Shown: positions 46,880-56,239, counted from the stretch's first letter. The stretch: DNA of 64,000 bases from Luteibaculum oceani (GCF_007995015.1 NZ_VORB01000008.1:100265-164264); one strand, 5' to 3'. The notes: generated from the sequence alone by a model not told the origin. Translations and numbers: made by a program.

Positions 46880-47548
46880 GTGTCATTAGCCACTCTAATT
46901 GCTCAAGGAGAGCACGATCAGCAAGACTTTAAACTAAGAATTGACGATTCTAAAAAAATAGCCATTACCCTTAGTGCCTTTGCCAATACCAAAGGGGGCA
47001 GATTGCTTATTGGGGTAAAAGACAACGGTAAAGTGGCAGGCTTAAAATCCATTGACGAAGAGTATCATATGATAAAGGCTGCCGCTGAAATGTATTGTAA
47101 ACCGACGTTAGATTTTAGTGCCGAAACTTCGCTGGAAACAGGAAAACAGGTTTTAATCATAACCATAGCAGAAAGTGAAACCAAACCAGTTCTGGCAAAG
47201 AACCCAGAGTTAAAATGGCGCGCATACGAAAGAGTTCATGATGAAAATTTCATGTTAAATTCTGTGGTGGTAAAAGCGCTGGGAATGAAAAGGTCCACCG
47301 CAAAACCACTAAATCTAGAACCCAGGTTTATCCGCTTTCTAAAGGAAATCGAAAACCGAGAATCGTTTTCATTCAGCTTTTTAAAGCGTGGACTCAAAAT
47401 AAGTAATCGAGAAACGGAATTCATGTTGGCCACACTAATCCACTGGCAGGTAATTAATTACAATGTGGGACCAAAGGGAATTGATTACTCCATTAATCGA
47501 ACTCAGAGAACTAATCATCTATTATCAGAGAGTGCTGTGCGAAACTAA
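46880..47548 (+). CDS. AlbA_2 (Schlafen-like) domain protein
   Basis: This protein of about 222 residues has an AlbA_2 domain (DFKLRIDDSKKIAITLSAFANTKGG, here quoted in part: FANTKGGRLLIGVKDNG), the nucleic-acid or nucleotide-binding fold found in Schlafen-like regulators. A winged-helix-like part may follow. The start is uncertain: GTG at 46880 is used here, and a TTG at 46823 inside the previous gene is the alternative. The role is unknown. Confidence 0.75.
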   Translation: MSLATLIAQGEHDQQDFKLRIDDSKKIAITLSAFANTKGGRLLIGVKDNGKVAGLKSIDEEYHMIKAAAEMYCKPTLDFSAETSLETGKQVLIITIAESETKPVLAKNPELKWRAYERVHDENFMLNSVVVKALGMKRSTAKPLNLEPRFIRFLKEIENRESFSFSFLKRGLKISNRETEFMLATLIHWQVINYNVGPKGIDYSINRTQRTNHLLSESAVRN

Positions 47549-47562
47549 ACCTAAGTTAGTTT
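47542..47562 (+). promoter_or_regulatory. AT-rich hairpin next to the small-protein start
   Basis: A 7-bp inverted repeat with a 7-base loop ends one base before the ATG at 47564. It would cover the ribosome-binding region if folded. It has no T-run, so it is not a usual terminator. Confidence 0.3.
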
Positions 47563-47563
47563 C

Positions 47564-47716
47564 ATGAAAAAGCCAGTTAATAAATTTGAACAGTTGGTTT
47601 TGGAAAGCCATACCCTCTCCAAGATAACAGACATGATGATGGAAGTAATTTACCCTGAATACAAGGATAAGCAGGTCACTCTAGTCCTTTGTAGAGCATC
47701 GAATAAAAAAATTTGA
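47564..47716 (+). CDS. Small hypothetical protein of 50 residues
   Basis: An ATG-started frame of 50 codons follows the AlbA_2 gene by 15 bases and reads MKKPVNKFEQLVLESHTLSK and on to NKKI. It has no recognised domain and no signal peptide. The composition is coding-like (balanced charges, no low complexity). It could be an expressed small protein or chance. Confidence 0.4.
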   Translation: MKKPVNKFEQLVLESHTLSKITDMMMEVIYPEYKDKQVTLVLCRASNKKI

Positions 47717-47723
47717 GATTTTT

Positions 47724-47754
47724 TTTGCAGAAATAAAAAAAGCTTCTATCTTTG
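47724..47754 (+). promoter_or_regulatory. Promoter of the candidate small RNA
   Basis: TTTG (47724-47727), a 19-base spacer and TATCTTTG (47747-47754) fit the Bacteroidota consensus in sequence and spacing. No protein-coding gene starts downstream on this strand before the terminator at 47831. Confidence 0.7.
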
Positions 47755-47757
47755 ATA

Positions 47758-47831
47758 TAACAAAGAACTAGATATCGATTTGTGGTAGGGTCGATGTCTA
47801 GGAAGGGCCTCCAAAAGAGGCCCTTTTTTTT
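47758..47831 (+). ncRNA. Candidate free-standing small RNA of about 74 nt
   Basis: Between the promoter above and a perfect terminator is a short, highly structured stretch. An 11-bp stem (47768-47778 with 47791-47801, one wobble) closes a 12-base loop rich in G and U. A 7-bp terminator stem (47805-47811 with 47817-47823, 5-base loop) and eight T follow. The next gene lies on the other strand, so this is not a leader. I do not recognise it as a known family. It is not 6S RNA, tmRNA or SRP RNA by size and shape. Confidence 0.6.
47805..47831 (+). terminator. Terminator of the candidate small RNA
   Basis: A perfect 7-bp GC-rich stem with a 5-base loop is followed by eight T. Confidence 0.85.
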
Positions 47832-47867
47832 GCCCAATATTTTCCCAAAAAAAGTTTACGTTTTTCT

Positions 47868-48815
47868 TTAAGCGAAATTCACAATCGCCTTTAAGATCCA
47901 TGCAGGAATAGGTTTGCTTTTATACTTGTTTAGATCTAGGCTTAAGCCAAGCTTTTTACTTACTGGAATTTTATGCGTTTCTACCAATTCTATCAAGGTA
48001 CCGTCAGGATCCTCGATGTACCCAAAACGTCCTGCAGCATCAGACATCCCAAAACTTTCTGCACTATCCACCTTTAAACCATACCCAGAATCATTTGCCC
48101 TGTCTGCGAATTTATCCATACCTGGACATTCAAAACACAGGTGTATAAATCCCTGATCTCCCCAGTACCTGTTTTCGAAATGGTGCTTTTTAGCATCGAT
48201 TTCCACAGCTACTAATTTCAATTCCATGCTACCAAGAAGTCCGGAAAACAAGGCTGGCTTTCCTTCCAACACATAGCTATTTACCTGGCACGGAATACCA
48301 TCCCATAAATGTTCTTCCTCCCTAAACTTTTTAAACCCAAGGAGGTCACAATAAAAAGACTCCGATACCTTTAAATCACTTACCGCTATAACTGCTCCGC
48401 GAATTCCAGCTTTTCCTCCCGGAATATCCGAACCAGCAACAAAAACATTTCCAAAGGGGTCCTTAACCCCCAGACTTCCTGTCCAAAGAACATCTGCAGA
48501 AATTTCTGTACGTGGCAGATCGCCACATATTGCACCTAAAATACCGAGCGATTGTGGAGTGATAATGGGTTGGGCTACAGGTTTTCTGTCCTTAAACTGC
48601 CAAATTTCTAACCCGCCACCACCGGCCTTTTTCAGAGCCAAAATAGCCCTTCTTTTTTCGGCTTTATTACCTGTATAATCGGTCATCAATGAAGCTGTTG
48701 CCACATCATCGAAGAACTTAAGACTGAAATGAAATTTGTTTTTATACCAATCGTATGCCTTTGAGGCATCTTCTACCCCAATACCTATTTGTTGAACCCC
48801 AGAAAAAAACTGCAT
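47868..48815 (-). CDS. Double VOC (glyoxalase/dioxygenase-fold) protein
   Basis: This 315-residue protein holds two VOC modules. The first starts GVQQIGIGVEDASKAYDWY and the second GAVIAVSDLKVSESFYCDLLGF, each with the His/Glu pattern of the metal-binding fold (second module ends YIEDPDGTLIELVETH). Such proteins are ring-cleaving dioxygenases, glyoxalases or epimerases. The substrate cannot be told. It follows the glycosyltransferase at 48823 by seven bases and is likely in the same operon. Confidence 0.85.
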   Translation of the reverse strand: MQFFSGVQQIGIGVEDASKAYDWYKNKFHFSLKFFDDVATASLMTDYTGNKAEKRRAILALKKAGGGGLEIWQFKDRKPVAQPIITPQSLGILGAICGDLPRTEISADVLWTGSLGVKDPFGNVFVAGSDIPGGKAGIRGAVIAVSDLKVSESFYCDLLGFKKFREEEHLWDGIPCQVNSYVLEGKPALFSGLLGSMELKLVAVEIDAKKHHFENRYWGDQGFIHLCFECPGMDKFADRANDSGYGLKVDSAESFGMSDAAGRFGYIEDPDGTLIELVETHKIPVSKKLGLSLDLNKYKSKPIPAWILKAIVNFA

Positions 48816-48822
48816 TTCGGGC

Positions 48823-49524
48823 TTAGTTTTGTAACATTTTAGAATATAGTTTTCTCAGTTTCATTGTTGGATATCCCAAATGAAACAGAATAAATACCAA
48901 AAGATTAACCAGGTTAACCTTTACATACGCGTTGCCATCGTACTTTCTACTCGACACAACTACCGCTTTTGGCATGACCGTAAAACTAGCCTTTTGTTTT
49001 AACTTTTTAATCAAGGGATATTCTTCCATCAAAAAGACCTCTTCATCGTACGGACCAATTTCAAAAAACAGCTCTCTTTTAACCCATAAAGTCTGATCTC
49101 CTCCCCTAAACATTTGTCCTCGAAAACGGGTAAAACTGGAGTTTATCATAAGCGGGATTACATCCTTATCAAATTTAAAACGATAGCATCCTGAGTCATA
49201 GCCTGCATTCAAAGCAGACTCTATGTCGCTAGCCGCTGTTTGGGGTATCATTGTATCGGCATGGATAAAATATAGAACTTCGTGCTTTGCTATAGCAGCA
49301 GCCTTATTCATTTGAATAGCCCTAGACTGCGCCTTACTCTCTACAAAATCAACCCCTAGTTTCTTACATAGGCCCTCCGTATCTTTACAGGCCGTCGCAT
49401 TACACACTATAATCTCATGAGTTCTATTTTCAAATGATTGAACCAACTGAGGTAGTAAACGAGTTAAGTTTGGATACTCGTTTAGACAAGGAATTATTAT
49501 GCTATAGCTTATTTCTTTACTCAC
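48823..49524 (-). CDS. Family 2 glycosyltransferase of the TIGR04283 type
   Basis: This 233-residue enzyme starts at GTG. It has IIIPCLNEYPNLTRLL, AIQMNKAAAIAKHEVLYFIH with the metal-binding HADT, and FRGGDQTLWVKRELF with LMEEYPLIKKLKQ. The pattern matches the TIGR04283 group, which has been linked by name to arsenosugar synthesis. That function is inferred for the group and not shown here. It overlaps the barrel gene by one base. Confidence 0.75.
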   Translation of the reverse strand: MSKEISYSIIIPCLNEYPNLTRLLPQLVQSFENRTHEIIVCNATACKDTEGLCKKLGVDFVESKAQSRAIQMNKAAAIAKHEVLYFIHADTMIPQTAASDIESALNAGYDSGCYRFKFDKDVIPLMINSSFTRFRGQMFRGGDQTLWVKRELFFEIGPYDEEVFLMEEYPLIKKLKQKASFTVMPKAVVVSSRKYDGNAYVKVNLVNLLVFILFHLGYPTMKLRKLYSKMLQN

Positions 49525-50591
49525 TAAAAAGCCTCCAATACGGTAAAATAAAAGTTGGATTCACCGGTTTGGGTAAACCCAAGATCCAACCTTAAATTAA
49601 TGTTTGAATTTTTCTGCAATTTATACCTCAATCCTACTCCACCAGTATACAGAAGCTCCTGATATTTGAATTGATCAAAGGTATTTGCAACCGCTCCAAT
49701 ACCGACGAAGGCAACAGCCCCGAATCTATTGGGTCTATATCGTAATTCGCTTTGCGCGAATGCCGCCAAGCGATCCCTAAAACGATCTGCATAATATCCC
49801 CGTAAAACTCTACTTCCACCTACGCTCGCCATCTGGTAAAAAGGAACTGCTCCATTTACGGATTCCCATCCCACTTGGTTTGCTAATACTAAGTCATTCC
49901 ACGATAAATAGTTCGATACGCTTATAGATAAATTAGTAAAGGCACCGTAACTAGTAAATGAAGATGGAAAGGATACAAAGCTCGCACTGATCAAATTACC
50001 ACTGTTTGGAAAAAAATTATCGTTTCTGTTGTCCCATACTACAGCCGGACCTATTCCCAGAAAACCAGCTCCATTTGAACCGAGAAATCGATCCTTTTCT
50101 AAAAGTCCTCCTTCTTCAACAGATAACATCTTAAAGTTATCTCCTACTAACCTAGCCCCTAGATATAAGTTTTTGAATCGATGGTATGCAGATACTCGTA
50201 TCCTTGGATATTGCACTCGATATTTTTCCTTTATAGACATCCCCTGTTCGTACCCAACCCCATAAAAATCGTAGGTATATCTGTAAAATCCTGCTTCGCC
50301 CTCTATTCTCCATCTCGACCCCATAAATTGGAAAGGGGCGTATACAAGAATTTGCTTTAGGGTAGTGTATGCCAAGCCCAATTGAATTTCAGATTGCAAT
50401 GGAGCATCATTTAACGTAAAGGAATAAATTCCCGCAGCGCCTAGACCAAACCCAGTTTCTGGAGTGTAAAAAATTAAAGGGATTATACTGGTACTTTTGC
50501 TACTATCAACCGCCGCCTTTTCCTGTGCCAAGGAAAAAAAAGACCACATGGTGAAAACAAGCAGCAGGTAAAAACGTAGTTTAGTCAACAA
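49524..50591 (-). CDS. Outer-membrane barrel protein of the BamA/surface-antigen type
   Basis: This 355-residue protein has a signal peptide (FYLLLVFTMWSFFSLAQ) and no POTRA repeats. The rest is a beta-barrel with the surface-antigen signature (GIGPAVVWDNRNDNFFPNSG, VGGSRVLRGYYADRFRD) and a C-terminal aromatic ending (FYFTVLEAF). The VLRGY-type motif is typical of the Omp85 barrel. The start is a TTG at 50589-50591. The gene is divergent from the RND exporter, with 17 bases between them. Confidence 0.82.
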   Translation of the reverse strand: MLTKLRFYLLLVFTMWSFFSLAQEKAAVDSSKSTSIIPLIFYTPETGFGLGAAGIYSFTLNDAPLQSEIQLGLAYTTLKQILVYAPFQFMGSRWRIEGEAGFYRYTYDFYGVGYEQGMSIKEKYRVQYPRIRVSAYHRFKNLYLGARLVGDNFKMLSVEEGGLLEKDRFLGSNGAGFLGIGPAVVWDNRNDNFFPNSGNLISASFVSFPSSFTSYGAFTNLSISVSNYLSWNDLVLANQVGWESVNGAVPFYQMASVGGSRVLRGYYADRFRDRLAAFAQSELRYRPNRFGAVAFVGIGAVANTFDQFKYQELLYTGGVGLRYKLQKNSNINLRLDLGFTQTGESNFYFTVLEAF

Positions 50592-50608
50592 AGCAAAATT
50601 TCTTTCGG

Positions 50609-52876
50609 TTGGATAAGTGGTTTACCCCAAAAAACGCTCGCAAAGTACTATTTGCAGCAGGATTTCTGGTTCTTCTTGCAGCATTTACGCTACGGAATCT
50701 AAACTTGGATTACGATTTCGAGCGATTTTTCCCTCAAAACGACCCTGCCTTAGATTTCTACCTCGAGTATAGAGAAAAGTTTGGTACCGACAACGATTTT
50801 TTGCTCATTGCTGCAAAGCCTAAATCTGGTGATATTTTAAATGAGGATTTTATATCGGCCGTTGCAGCTGTGGAAAAGGATTTAAATGCTTTAACCAAGG
50901 TATCCTCTACACTGAGTCCGTTTTCTTTGAAAATTCCTGTGCGCTCCGCCCTTGGCGCCAAAAATAAATCTGTAATTCCCAGTAACCCAGAACTCAACAG
51001 ATATGAGATTTTCTCCGACCCACTTTTAGATCGAAAGTTAATCTCTGAAGACCGCCAATCCATTTCCATCCTCGTACAACACCAGCCCTATCTAAGTAAA
51101 GTAAAGTCCGATTCCCTTTTAAGCGAAATCACCTCTATTCTCGACCACAATATCCCCAATCAATATCGGATGGCGGGAAAAATCTACGGTCAGAATTATT
51201 ACATAAAAACCATGGGGAAGGAGCTGGCATTTTTTGCTTCAACCTCCTTTCTCCTTTTGGGAATTTTCTTATTTATTTCTTTTCGTTCAGTCTGGGGAGT
51301 ATGGCTCCCCATGTTAATCGTTGTCATTACAGTTTTAACCGATTTGGCACTCATCACCCTATTCGGATACAGCATTAGCGTTTTGTCCACCATTTTACCC
51401 ACCATCCTTTTTGTTGTGGGCATATCTGATGTAGTGCATTTAACTGAAAAATATCTTCAAGAATTAAGGTCTGGAAAAACCAAAATAAAGGCCATTATCT
51501 CGGCATACAAGGAAATTGGTTTAGCTACGCTTTTAACCTCGGTAACCACTTGCATTGGCTTTCTTACGCTTCTCACTTCCAGCATTGGTCCCATTGCCAA
51601 TTTTGGTTGGTTTGCGGCGCTTGGAGTAATGCTGGCCTTTGTATTTGCTTTTAGTGTTTTTCCAGCTTTTCTAATCCTCCTTCCAAAACCAAAAAAACTA
51701 TTGGAAAAAGCCAATGGAAATCAGTTTTGGGATAAAATTCTAATACGTGGTTTTACTTTTTCGCTCAGAAATATCCCCATCCTTTTCCTTTTATTCACTG
51801 GGATAGTAGCTGCTTCGTTGTATGGAATTTCGCGACTAGAAATCAATAATTACTTATTAGAAGATCTTGCCGAGAGCGATCCTCACCGTCAGGACTTCGT
51901 GTTTTTTGAAGAGCAATTTGGAGGCGTTCGGCCCTTTGAGCTAGCTGGGAATTTTGACACATCCATGCACTCTTTCACTAATTATGATAGTTACGTGGCC
52001 ATGGAGCGCATGATTAATTATTTGGAGGAAAGCTATGGGGTAAACAATGTATTAAGTCCGCTTAACGCAATTTATTTGGCACACCGAGCTTACATGGGTG
52101 GAAACAAAACCTACTACTCCCTTCCCGACTCCAGTACTTTTGAAAGAATAAAGCCCCTACTAAAACGTGGGTTAAACAACCCAAAAATTTCTCAATTGTT
52201 AGACAGACAAACTGGGGAGTTTCGAATTTCTGGAAACGTGGTGGATCTTGGTGGAGCTATCTTTCGAGAAAAAAACAAAGAATTAAATGCCTATATCGAC
52301 CGATTGAGCAAGGAAACTGGCATGCAGTTTCAACAAACTGGAATGCCCATGTTGATAGACAAGAACAACGAAAGTCTATCTAAAGATATGCTGCTGGGAT
52401 TATTAATCGCCTTTGCAGCAGTTGGTCTGTTGATGGGATTGTTATATCGGTCTCCCAAAATGGTTCTCATTGCCCTCATTCCAAACATTATCCCCCTTAT
52501 TTTAATCGGAGGGCTTATGTACCTATTTGGCATTGACTTAAAACTTTCCACAGCAATCATCTTTACCATAGCCTTCGGTATAGCGGTAGATGATACCATT
52601 CATTTTCTTGCAAAGTTTAGAATAGAACTTGGGAAAAATAAACCCTTAATAATTGCCTTAAAAAACACCTATCTGGGCGCTGGAAAGGCCATAGTTATCA
52701 CTTCCTTAATTCTTTTTTCAGGGTTTATTACACTGGTATTCTCATCCTTTGCAAGTACCTTTTATTTAGGGTTACTGGTTAGCATTACCCTTTTCTTGGC
52801 TGTGATAACGGACCTTCTTCTACTACCCGGGCTACTTTATTTGGGCTATTGCAAAAAGAAGATGCAGACTAATTAG
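50609..52876 (+). CDS. RND/MMPL-type exporter with sterol-sensing-like domain
   Basis: This 755-residue inner-membrane protein has two halves of six membrane segments, each with a large periplasmic loop. The charged segment-4 motifs are FVVGISDVVHLTEKYL and FGIAVDDTIHFLAKF. It belongs to the MMPL/'predicted RND exporter' group, which use the proton gradient to move lipids or hydrophobic molecules. The start codon is TTG and the 5' gap to the divergent barrel gene is only 17 bases. Its end overlaps the next, convergent gene by eight bases. Confidence 0.87.
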   Translation: MDKWFTPKNARKVLFAAGFLVLLAAFTLRNLNLDYDFERFFPQNDPALDFYLEYREKFGTDNDFLLIAAKPKSGDILNEDFISAVAAVEKDLNALTKVSSTLSPFSLKIPVRSALGAKNKSVIPSNPELNRYEIFSDPLLDRKLISEDRQSISILVQHQPYLSKVKSDSLLSEITSILDHNIPNQYRMAGKIYGQNYYIKTMGKELAFFASTSFLLLGIFLFISFRSVWGVWLPMLIVVITVLTDLALITLFGYSISVLSTILPTILFVVGISDVVHLTEKYLQELRSGKTKIKAIISAYKEIGLATLLTSVTTCIGFLTLLTSSIGPIANFGWFAALGVMLAFVFAFSVFPAFLILLPKPKKLLEKANGNQFWDKILIRGFTFSLRNIPILFLLFTGIVAASLYGISRLEINNYLLEDLAESDPHRQDFVFFEEQFGGVRPFELAGNFDTSMHSFTNYDSYVAMERMINYLEESYGVNNVLSPLNAIYLAHRAYMGGNKTYYSLPDSSTFERIKPLLKRGLNNPKISQLLDRQTGEFRISGNVVDLGGAIFREKNKELNAYIDRLSKETGMQFQQTGMPMLIDKNNESLSKDMLLGLLIAFAAVGLLMGLLYRSPKMVLIALIPNIIPLILIGGLMYLFGIDLKLSTAIIFTIAFGIAVDDTIHFLAKFRIELGKNKPLIIALKNTYLGAGKAIVITSLILFSGFITLVFSSFASTFYLGLLVSITLFLAVITDLLLLPGLLYLGYCKKKMQTN

Positions 52877-53597
52877 ACTTTTTAAATTCCGTTGTTTTGG
52901 CGGTTACACCCACAAATTTTTCTAATTGGGTAACCACTTTTAGAGCAGCATCAGTTCTCCCCTTCTCTTTGAGATAGTCCGCATGCTCAAGCATTGCATA
53001 CTCAAGGAAGTTTTTCTTATCCGAAGCTTCTTTAGACCAGTCCGTAACGTTCTCAATCATTCTATTGAACTCGGCTTGCATCTCATTTTGAGTATAGGTA
53101 TCCCCTTCTCTGGCCGCCAACTGTAGCTGCATATAAATTACCGAGTAATCATTCTCATCCAACCTTAACAGCTGCTTAAAATAATACTGGGCTCTACTGT
53201 CCTTCCCCTCCTTTAATTCGAAAATAGCCTCGTTTTTAATTTCAGCTCGCAGTTTGGCAATAAAATCATCACCTTCCTCGGCGTAAGCATTTGTCCGATC
53301 GTAACGGACAAATTTTGTAGCCAATTTTAGAGACTCCCTTAATGGATTTTTATACACTTCAGACAACTCCTCATTGTCTTTAATATCGAAGTAACCCATT
53401 GCCGCATAAAGATATGGCAGGGCATCCTTACGGGTTTTATCATTATCCATATACTTTTCTGCCTTCTTCAACAATTTCTCGTAATCGGCATCCAAGTACA
53501 GCATCAATAAATCAAAGTACTCCTTCTTCTCGTCTTGAGCCTGTATATTTGCAACGGAAATCAATCCCAATAAAAGTAATAGCACCAATTTTTTCAT
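52869..53597 (-). CDS. Hypothetical secreted TPR-like protein
   Basis: This 242-residue protein has a signal peptide (MKKLVLLLLLGLISVANIQAQ). The mature part is helical with TPR-like spacing (ALPYLYAAMGYFDIKDNEEL, AQYYFKQLLRLDENDYSVIY). I do not recognise the family. It may act in a periplasmic protein assembly. Confidence 0.65.
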   Translation of the reverse strand: MKKLVLLLLLGLISVANIQAQDEKKEYFDLLMLYLDADYEKLLKKAEKYMDNDKTRKDALPYLYAAMGYFDIKDNEELSEVYKNPLRESLKLATKFVRYDRTNAYAEEGDDFIAKLRAEIKNEAIFELKEGKDSRAQYYFKQLLRLDENDYSVIYMQLQLAAREGDTYTQNEMQAEFNRMIENVTDWSKEASDKKNFLEYAMLEHADYLKEKGRTDAALKVVTQLEKFVGVTAKTTEFKKSN

Positions 53598-53624
53598 AGG
53601 TCTTACTAGCTTAATTTTTTAACA

Positions 53625-54299
53625 ATGCGCATCGATATCATTTCTGCGGTACCCAGTTTATTAGAGTCTCCATTCAATGATTCTATCCTTAAACGTGCCA
53701 AAGAAAATAATCTTGTGGAAATAGGCATCCATAATATCCGTGATTACAGTCAGAACAAACACCGTACCATAGATGATTACGCATTTGGAGGTGGTGCTGG
53801 AATGGTTTTAGAAATAGAACCCATCGATAGATGTATTTCCCAATTGAAGGAGCAAAGGGATTACGACGAAGTAATTTACATGTCCCCCGATGGTGAATTA
53901 TTCGACCAGCCCATGGCGAACCAACTCTCCCTTAAAAAGAACTTAATCATCCTTTGTGGACATTATAAAGGGGTAGACGAAAGGGTTAGACAACATTTAA
54001 TAACTAAGGAAATATCGATTGGAAACTTTGTTTTATCTGGAGGAGAGCTAGCCGCGGCAGTTGTTAGTGATGCCATTATTAGATTACTCCCTGGGGTGCT
54101 TAATGATGAAACTTCTGCACTTTCTGATAGTTTCCAAGATGGGTTGGTGGCTCCCCCCGTTTATACACGCCCAGCGGAATATAAAGGTTGGAAAGTACCT
54201 GAAGTATTGCTAAGTGGAAACTTTAAAAAAATAGACGCCTGGAGAATGGAGCAATCCATTGCCAGAACAAAAGAACGACGCCCTGAAATGGAGGAATAA
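53625..54299 (+). CDS. trmD: tRNA (guanine-N1)-methyltransferase
   Basis: TrmD methylates G37 of tRNAs next to the anticodon. The 224-residue protein has the trefoil-knot SPOUT fold signatures: [33 protein letters not shown] and [17 protein letters not shown]. The usual partners rpsP and rimM are not adjacent, but rplS follows, as in many bacteria. The start is ATG. Confidence 0.97.
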   Translation: MRIDIISAVPSLLESPFNDSILKRAKENNLVEIGIHNIRDYSQNKHRTIDDYAFGGGAGMVLEIEPIDRCISQLKEQRDYDEVIYMSPDGELFDQPMANQLSLKKNLIILCGHYKGVDERVRQHLITKEISIGNFVLSGGELAAAVVSDAIIRLLPGVLNDETSALSDSFQDGLVAPPVYTRPAEYKGWKVPEVLLSGNFKKIDAWRMEQSIARTKERRPEMEE

Positions 54300-54340
54300 T
54301 TTTTTTTAATTGAAGTATTTCTGCTTTGAAATAAAAAGTG

Positions 54341-54348
54341 TAAGTTTG
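54341..54348 (+). promoter_or_regulatory. -7 box upstream of rplS
   Basis: TAAGTTTG is a full TAnnTTTG match, 46 bases before the ATG at 54394. The leader of about 40 bases contains a short GGG-AAAA-CCC hairpin. No good upstream element was found at the usual distance. Confidence 0.45.
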
Positions 54349-54393
54349 CAAGCCAATTTTGAGAGGGAAAACCCGGTATAAATATTTAGTGAG

Positions 54394-54750
54394 ATGGACA
54401 TTATAAAAGAAATCGAGGCAGAAATCAATCCAAAGAAAGAATTGCCAGAGTTCAACGCAGGTGACACCATTGCGGTTTCTTATAAGATTAAGGAGGGAAA
54501 CAAAGAGCGTATTCAGCAATTTACCGGTGTTGTTTTACAGAGAAGAGGAAACGGATCAACTGAGACTTTCACCATAAGAAAGATGTCTGGAAATATCGGG
54601 GTAGAGCGTATTATTCCTGTTAATTCTCCATTCATTGAGGAAATTAAGGTATTAAAGCGCGGTAAAGTGCGTAGAGCTAGAATATTCTACCTTCGTGAGC
54701 GTACTGGTAAAGCAGCTCGTATCAAGGAGAGAAAATTCTTCAAAAAATAA
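54394..54750 (+). CDS. rplS: 50S ribosomal protein L19
   Basis: This 118-residue protein has the L19 signatures [40 protein letters not shown] and [21 protein letters not shown]19 lies at the 30S-50S interface. It follows trmD by about 94 bases, with its own -7 box, and ends with a strong terminator. Confidence 0.97.
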   Translation: MDIIKEIEAEINPKKELPEFNAGDTIAVSYKIKEGNKERIQQFTGVVLQRRGNGSTETFTIRKMSGNIGVERIIPVNSPFIEEIKVLKRGKVRRARIFYLRERTGKAARIKERKFFKK

Positions 54751-54774
54751 GATTTTACATTTTTACCATAGTCA

Positions 54775-54803
54775 GGGGCTTCCAAAAGGAAGCCCTTTTT
54801 TTT
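54775..54803 (+). terminator. rplS terminator
   Basis: An 8-bp perfect stem (54776-54783 with 54788-54795) with an AAAA loop is followed by eight T. Confidence 0.88.
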
Positions 54804-54858
54804 TGCCCAACTTTCATTTTAATGGATATTCATACTTTTCAGACATAATTCAATTCCA

Positions 54859-56216
54859 ATGCCCTTCATAAAATTTATTTCCCTAACTATTTTGATGCTT
54901 TCAATAGGTATTGACCTATTGGCTCAATCCTCCATCGGCTATAACTTTAAAGAACAACAAGTCAAACAAGAACCCATAAAGCACGGAACCCCCACCAGCC
55001 TGAAAATCAATAACATCAACACCTTGCGGTATAGTATTGAAATTCAATCGGGGGAAATGCAATATTCTTCCACCCCACCTTCGAAGTTAAGGGAGATGGA
55101 GTTCCAAAAAGCTGTTGGCACGGAAATTAATTATACAAATAAGCTTATCGCCGTTATCAATGAAGGGAAAAAGGAACAGGAGCTTCTGAGGACCCTAATG
55201 GACAAATCGGTTCAGGGGCTGGTGAAAACAGCTGCAGAGAAACAGCTTCTTCTTCAATACAGCAGGGAAGATTTGAAGCAAATTTTACTGGTCATGGAAG
55301 CAGCAGAAACAATAGACTCTAGCTTTTCCCGAAAGAAAGAACTCGTTCGAATAAGAAACAGGGCTATTTCTATTTGTAGAAGCAATTACACGGAACAAGT
55401 TCAGGCTCATTCCGATATGACTAAATTATTGCAATCGCTTCCCAACACCGATAACAATTACGACACCCAACTTGTATTGAAGAGTGAAAGCTTTTTACGT
55501 GCCCAAAAAAGGATTTTAGAAAAAGCTAAACAACTACCCCAGTTTAACGAGGGTGCATTTAAAACCACTTGTGAACAAATAACAGCGGCCTATGACTCAC
55601 AGATTATTACCGTTTCGGATGGTGAGTTACAAAAACTATACGATGATATCTATTGGCTAGCTTCTTTGGTTGAAAAACCACAGATTTTCGTAGTGACAAC
55701 ACCCCCGAGTATAGCAAAGGATGACAATGTTTCGTATCAAATAAATGTAAGCACTTCTAACTTGGCCGATGAAAGTACGGAACAGCTTTCGTTTAATGTT
55801 AAATGCCCGGTTTACGGCGGACTTAAAGTAAGCTTTAGTGCGGGATTGTCCATAACAGGAGGTCTGTACAATGGCACCATAATGGATATAAGCGGAAATA
55901 ATCCAGAAGGCAGGATGGGTGTAATATCCCTGAGTGCATTTTCACATTTCCACCGACGCAGCCTAAAAAGCGTGGTTCCAGCCTTTTCTGTAGGTATGGG
56001 ATTCAATGCTTATAATTTCCCTTATCCTCATTATTACTTTGGCCCCTCATTACTTTTGGAAAGGAACACCAGTTTGTATTTAGCACCGGACTGGCCTTTA
56101 GCAGAATGGAAGTTTATGATAATCCTGTTGGAGAGGGTATAACCCCCAACTCTCCTACCCAGCGCGTAATGAAAATGGGAGGATTTGTAGCATTTAGTTA
56201 CTGTTTGCCCCTCTAA
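54859..56216 (+). pseudogene. Outer-membrane protein frameshifted near its end
   Basis: The frame from 54859 encodes a signal peptide (LTILMLSIGIDLLAQ), a long helical domain (about 60-260) and a C-terminal barrel (about 300 on, VYGGLKVSFSAGLSITGG). Near 56079 the barrel signal moves to another frame, which continues as FSTGLAFSRMEVYDNPVG and ends GGFVAFSYCLPL at the TAA at 56214-56216. The original frame instead stops at 56142. Restoring one T in the short T-run makes a normal barrel ending, so this is a single-base deletion or a base-calling error. I do not recognise the family. Confidence 0.6.
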
Positions 56217-56239
56217 AATGCTGTAAAAATATTGGCAAC

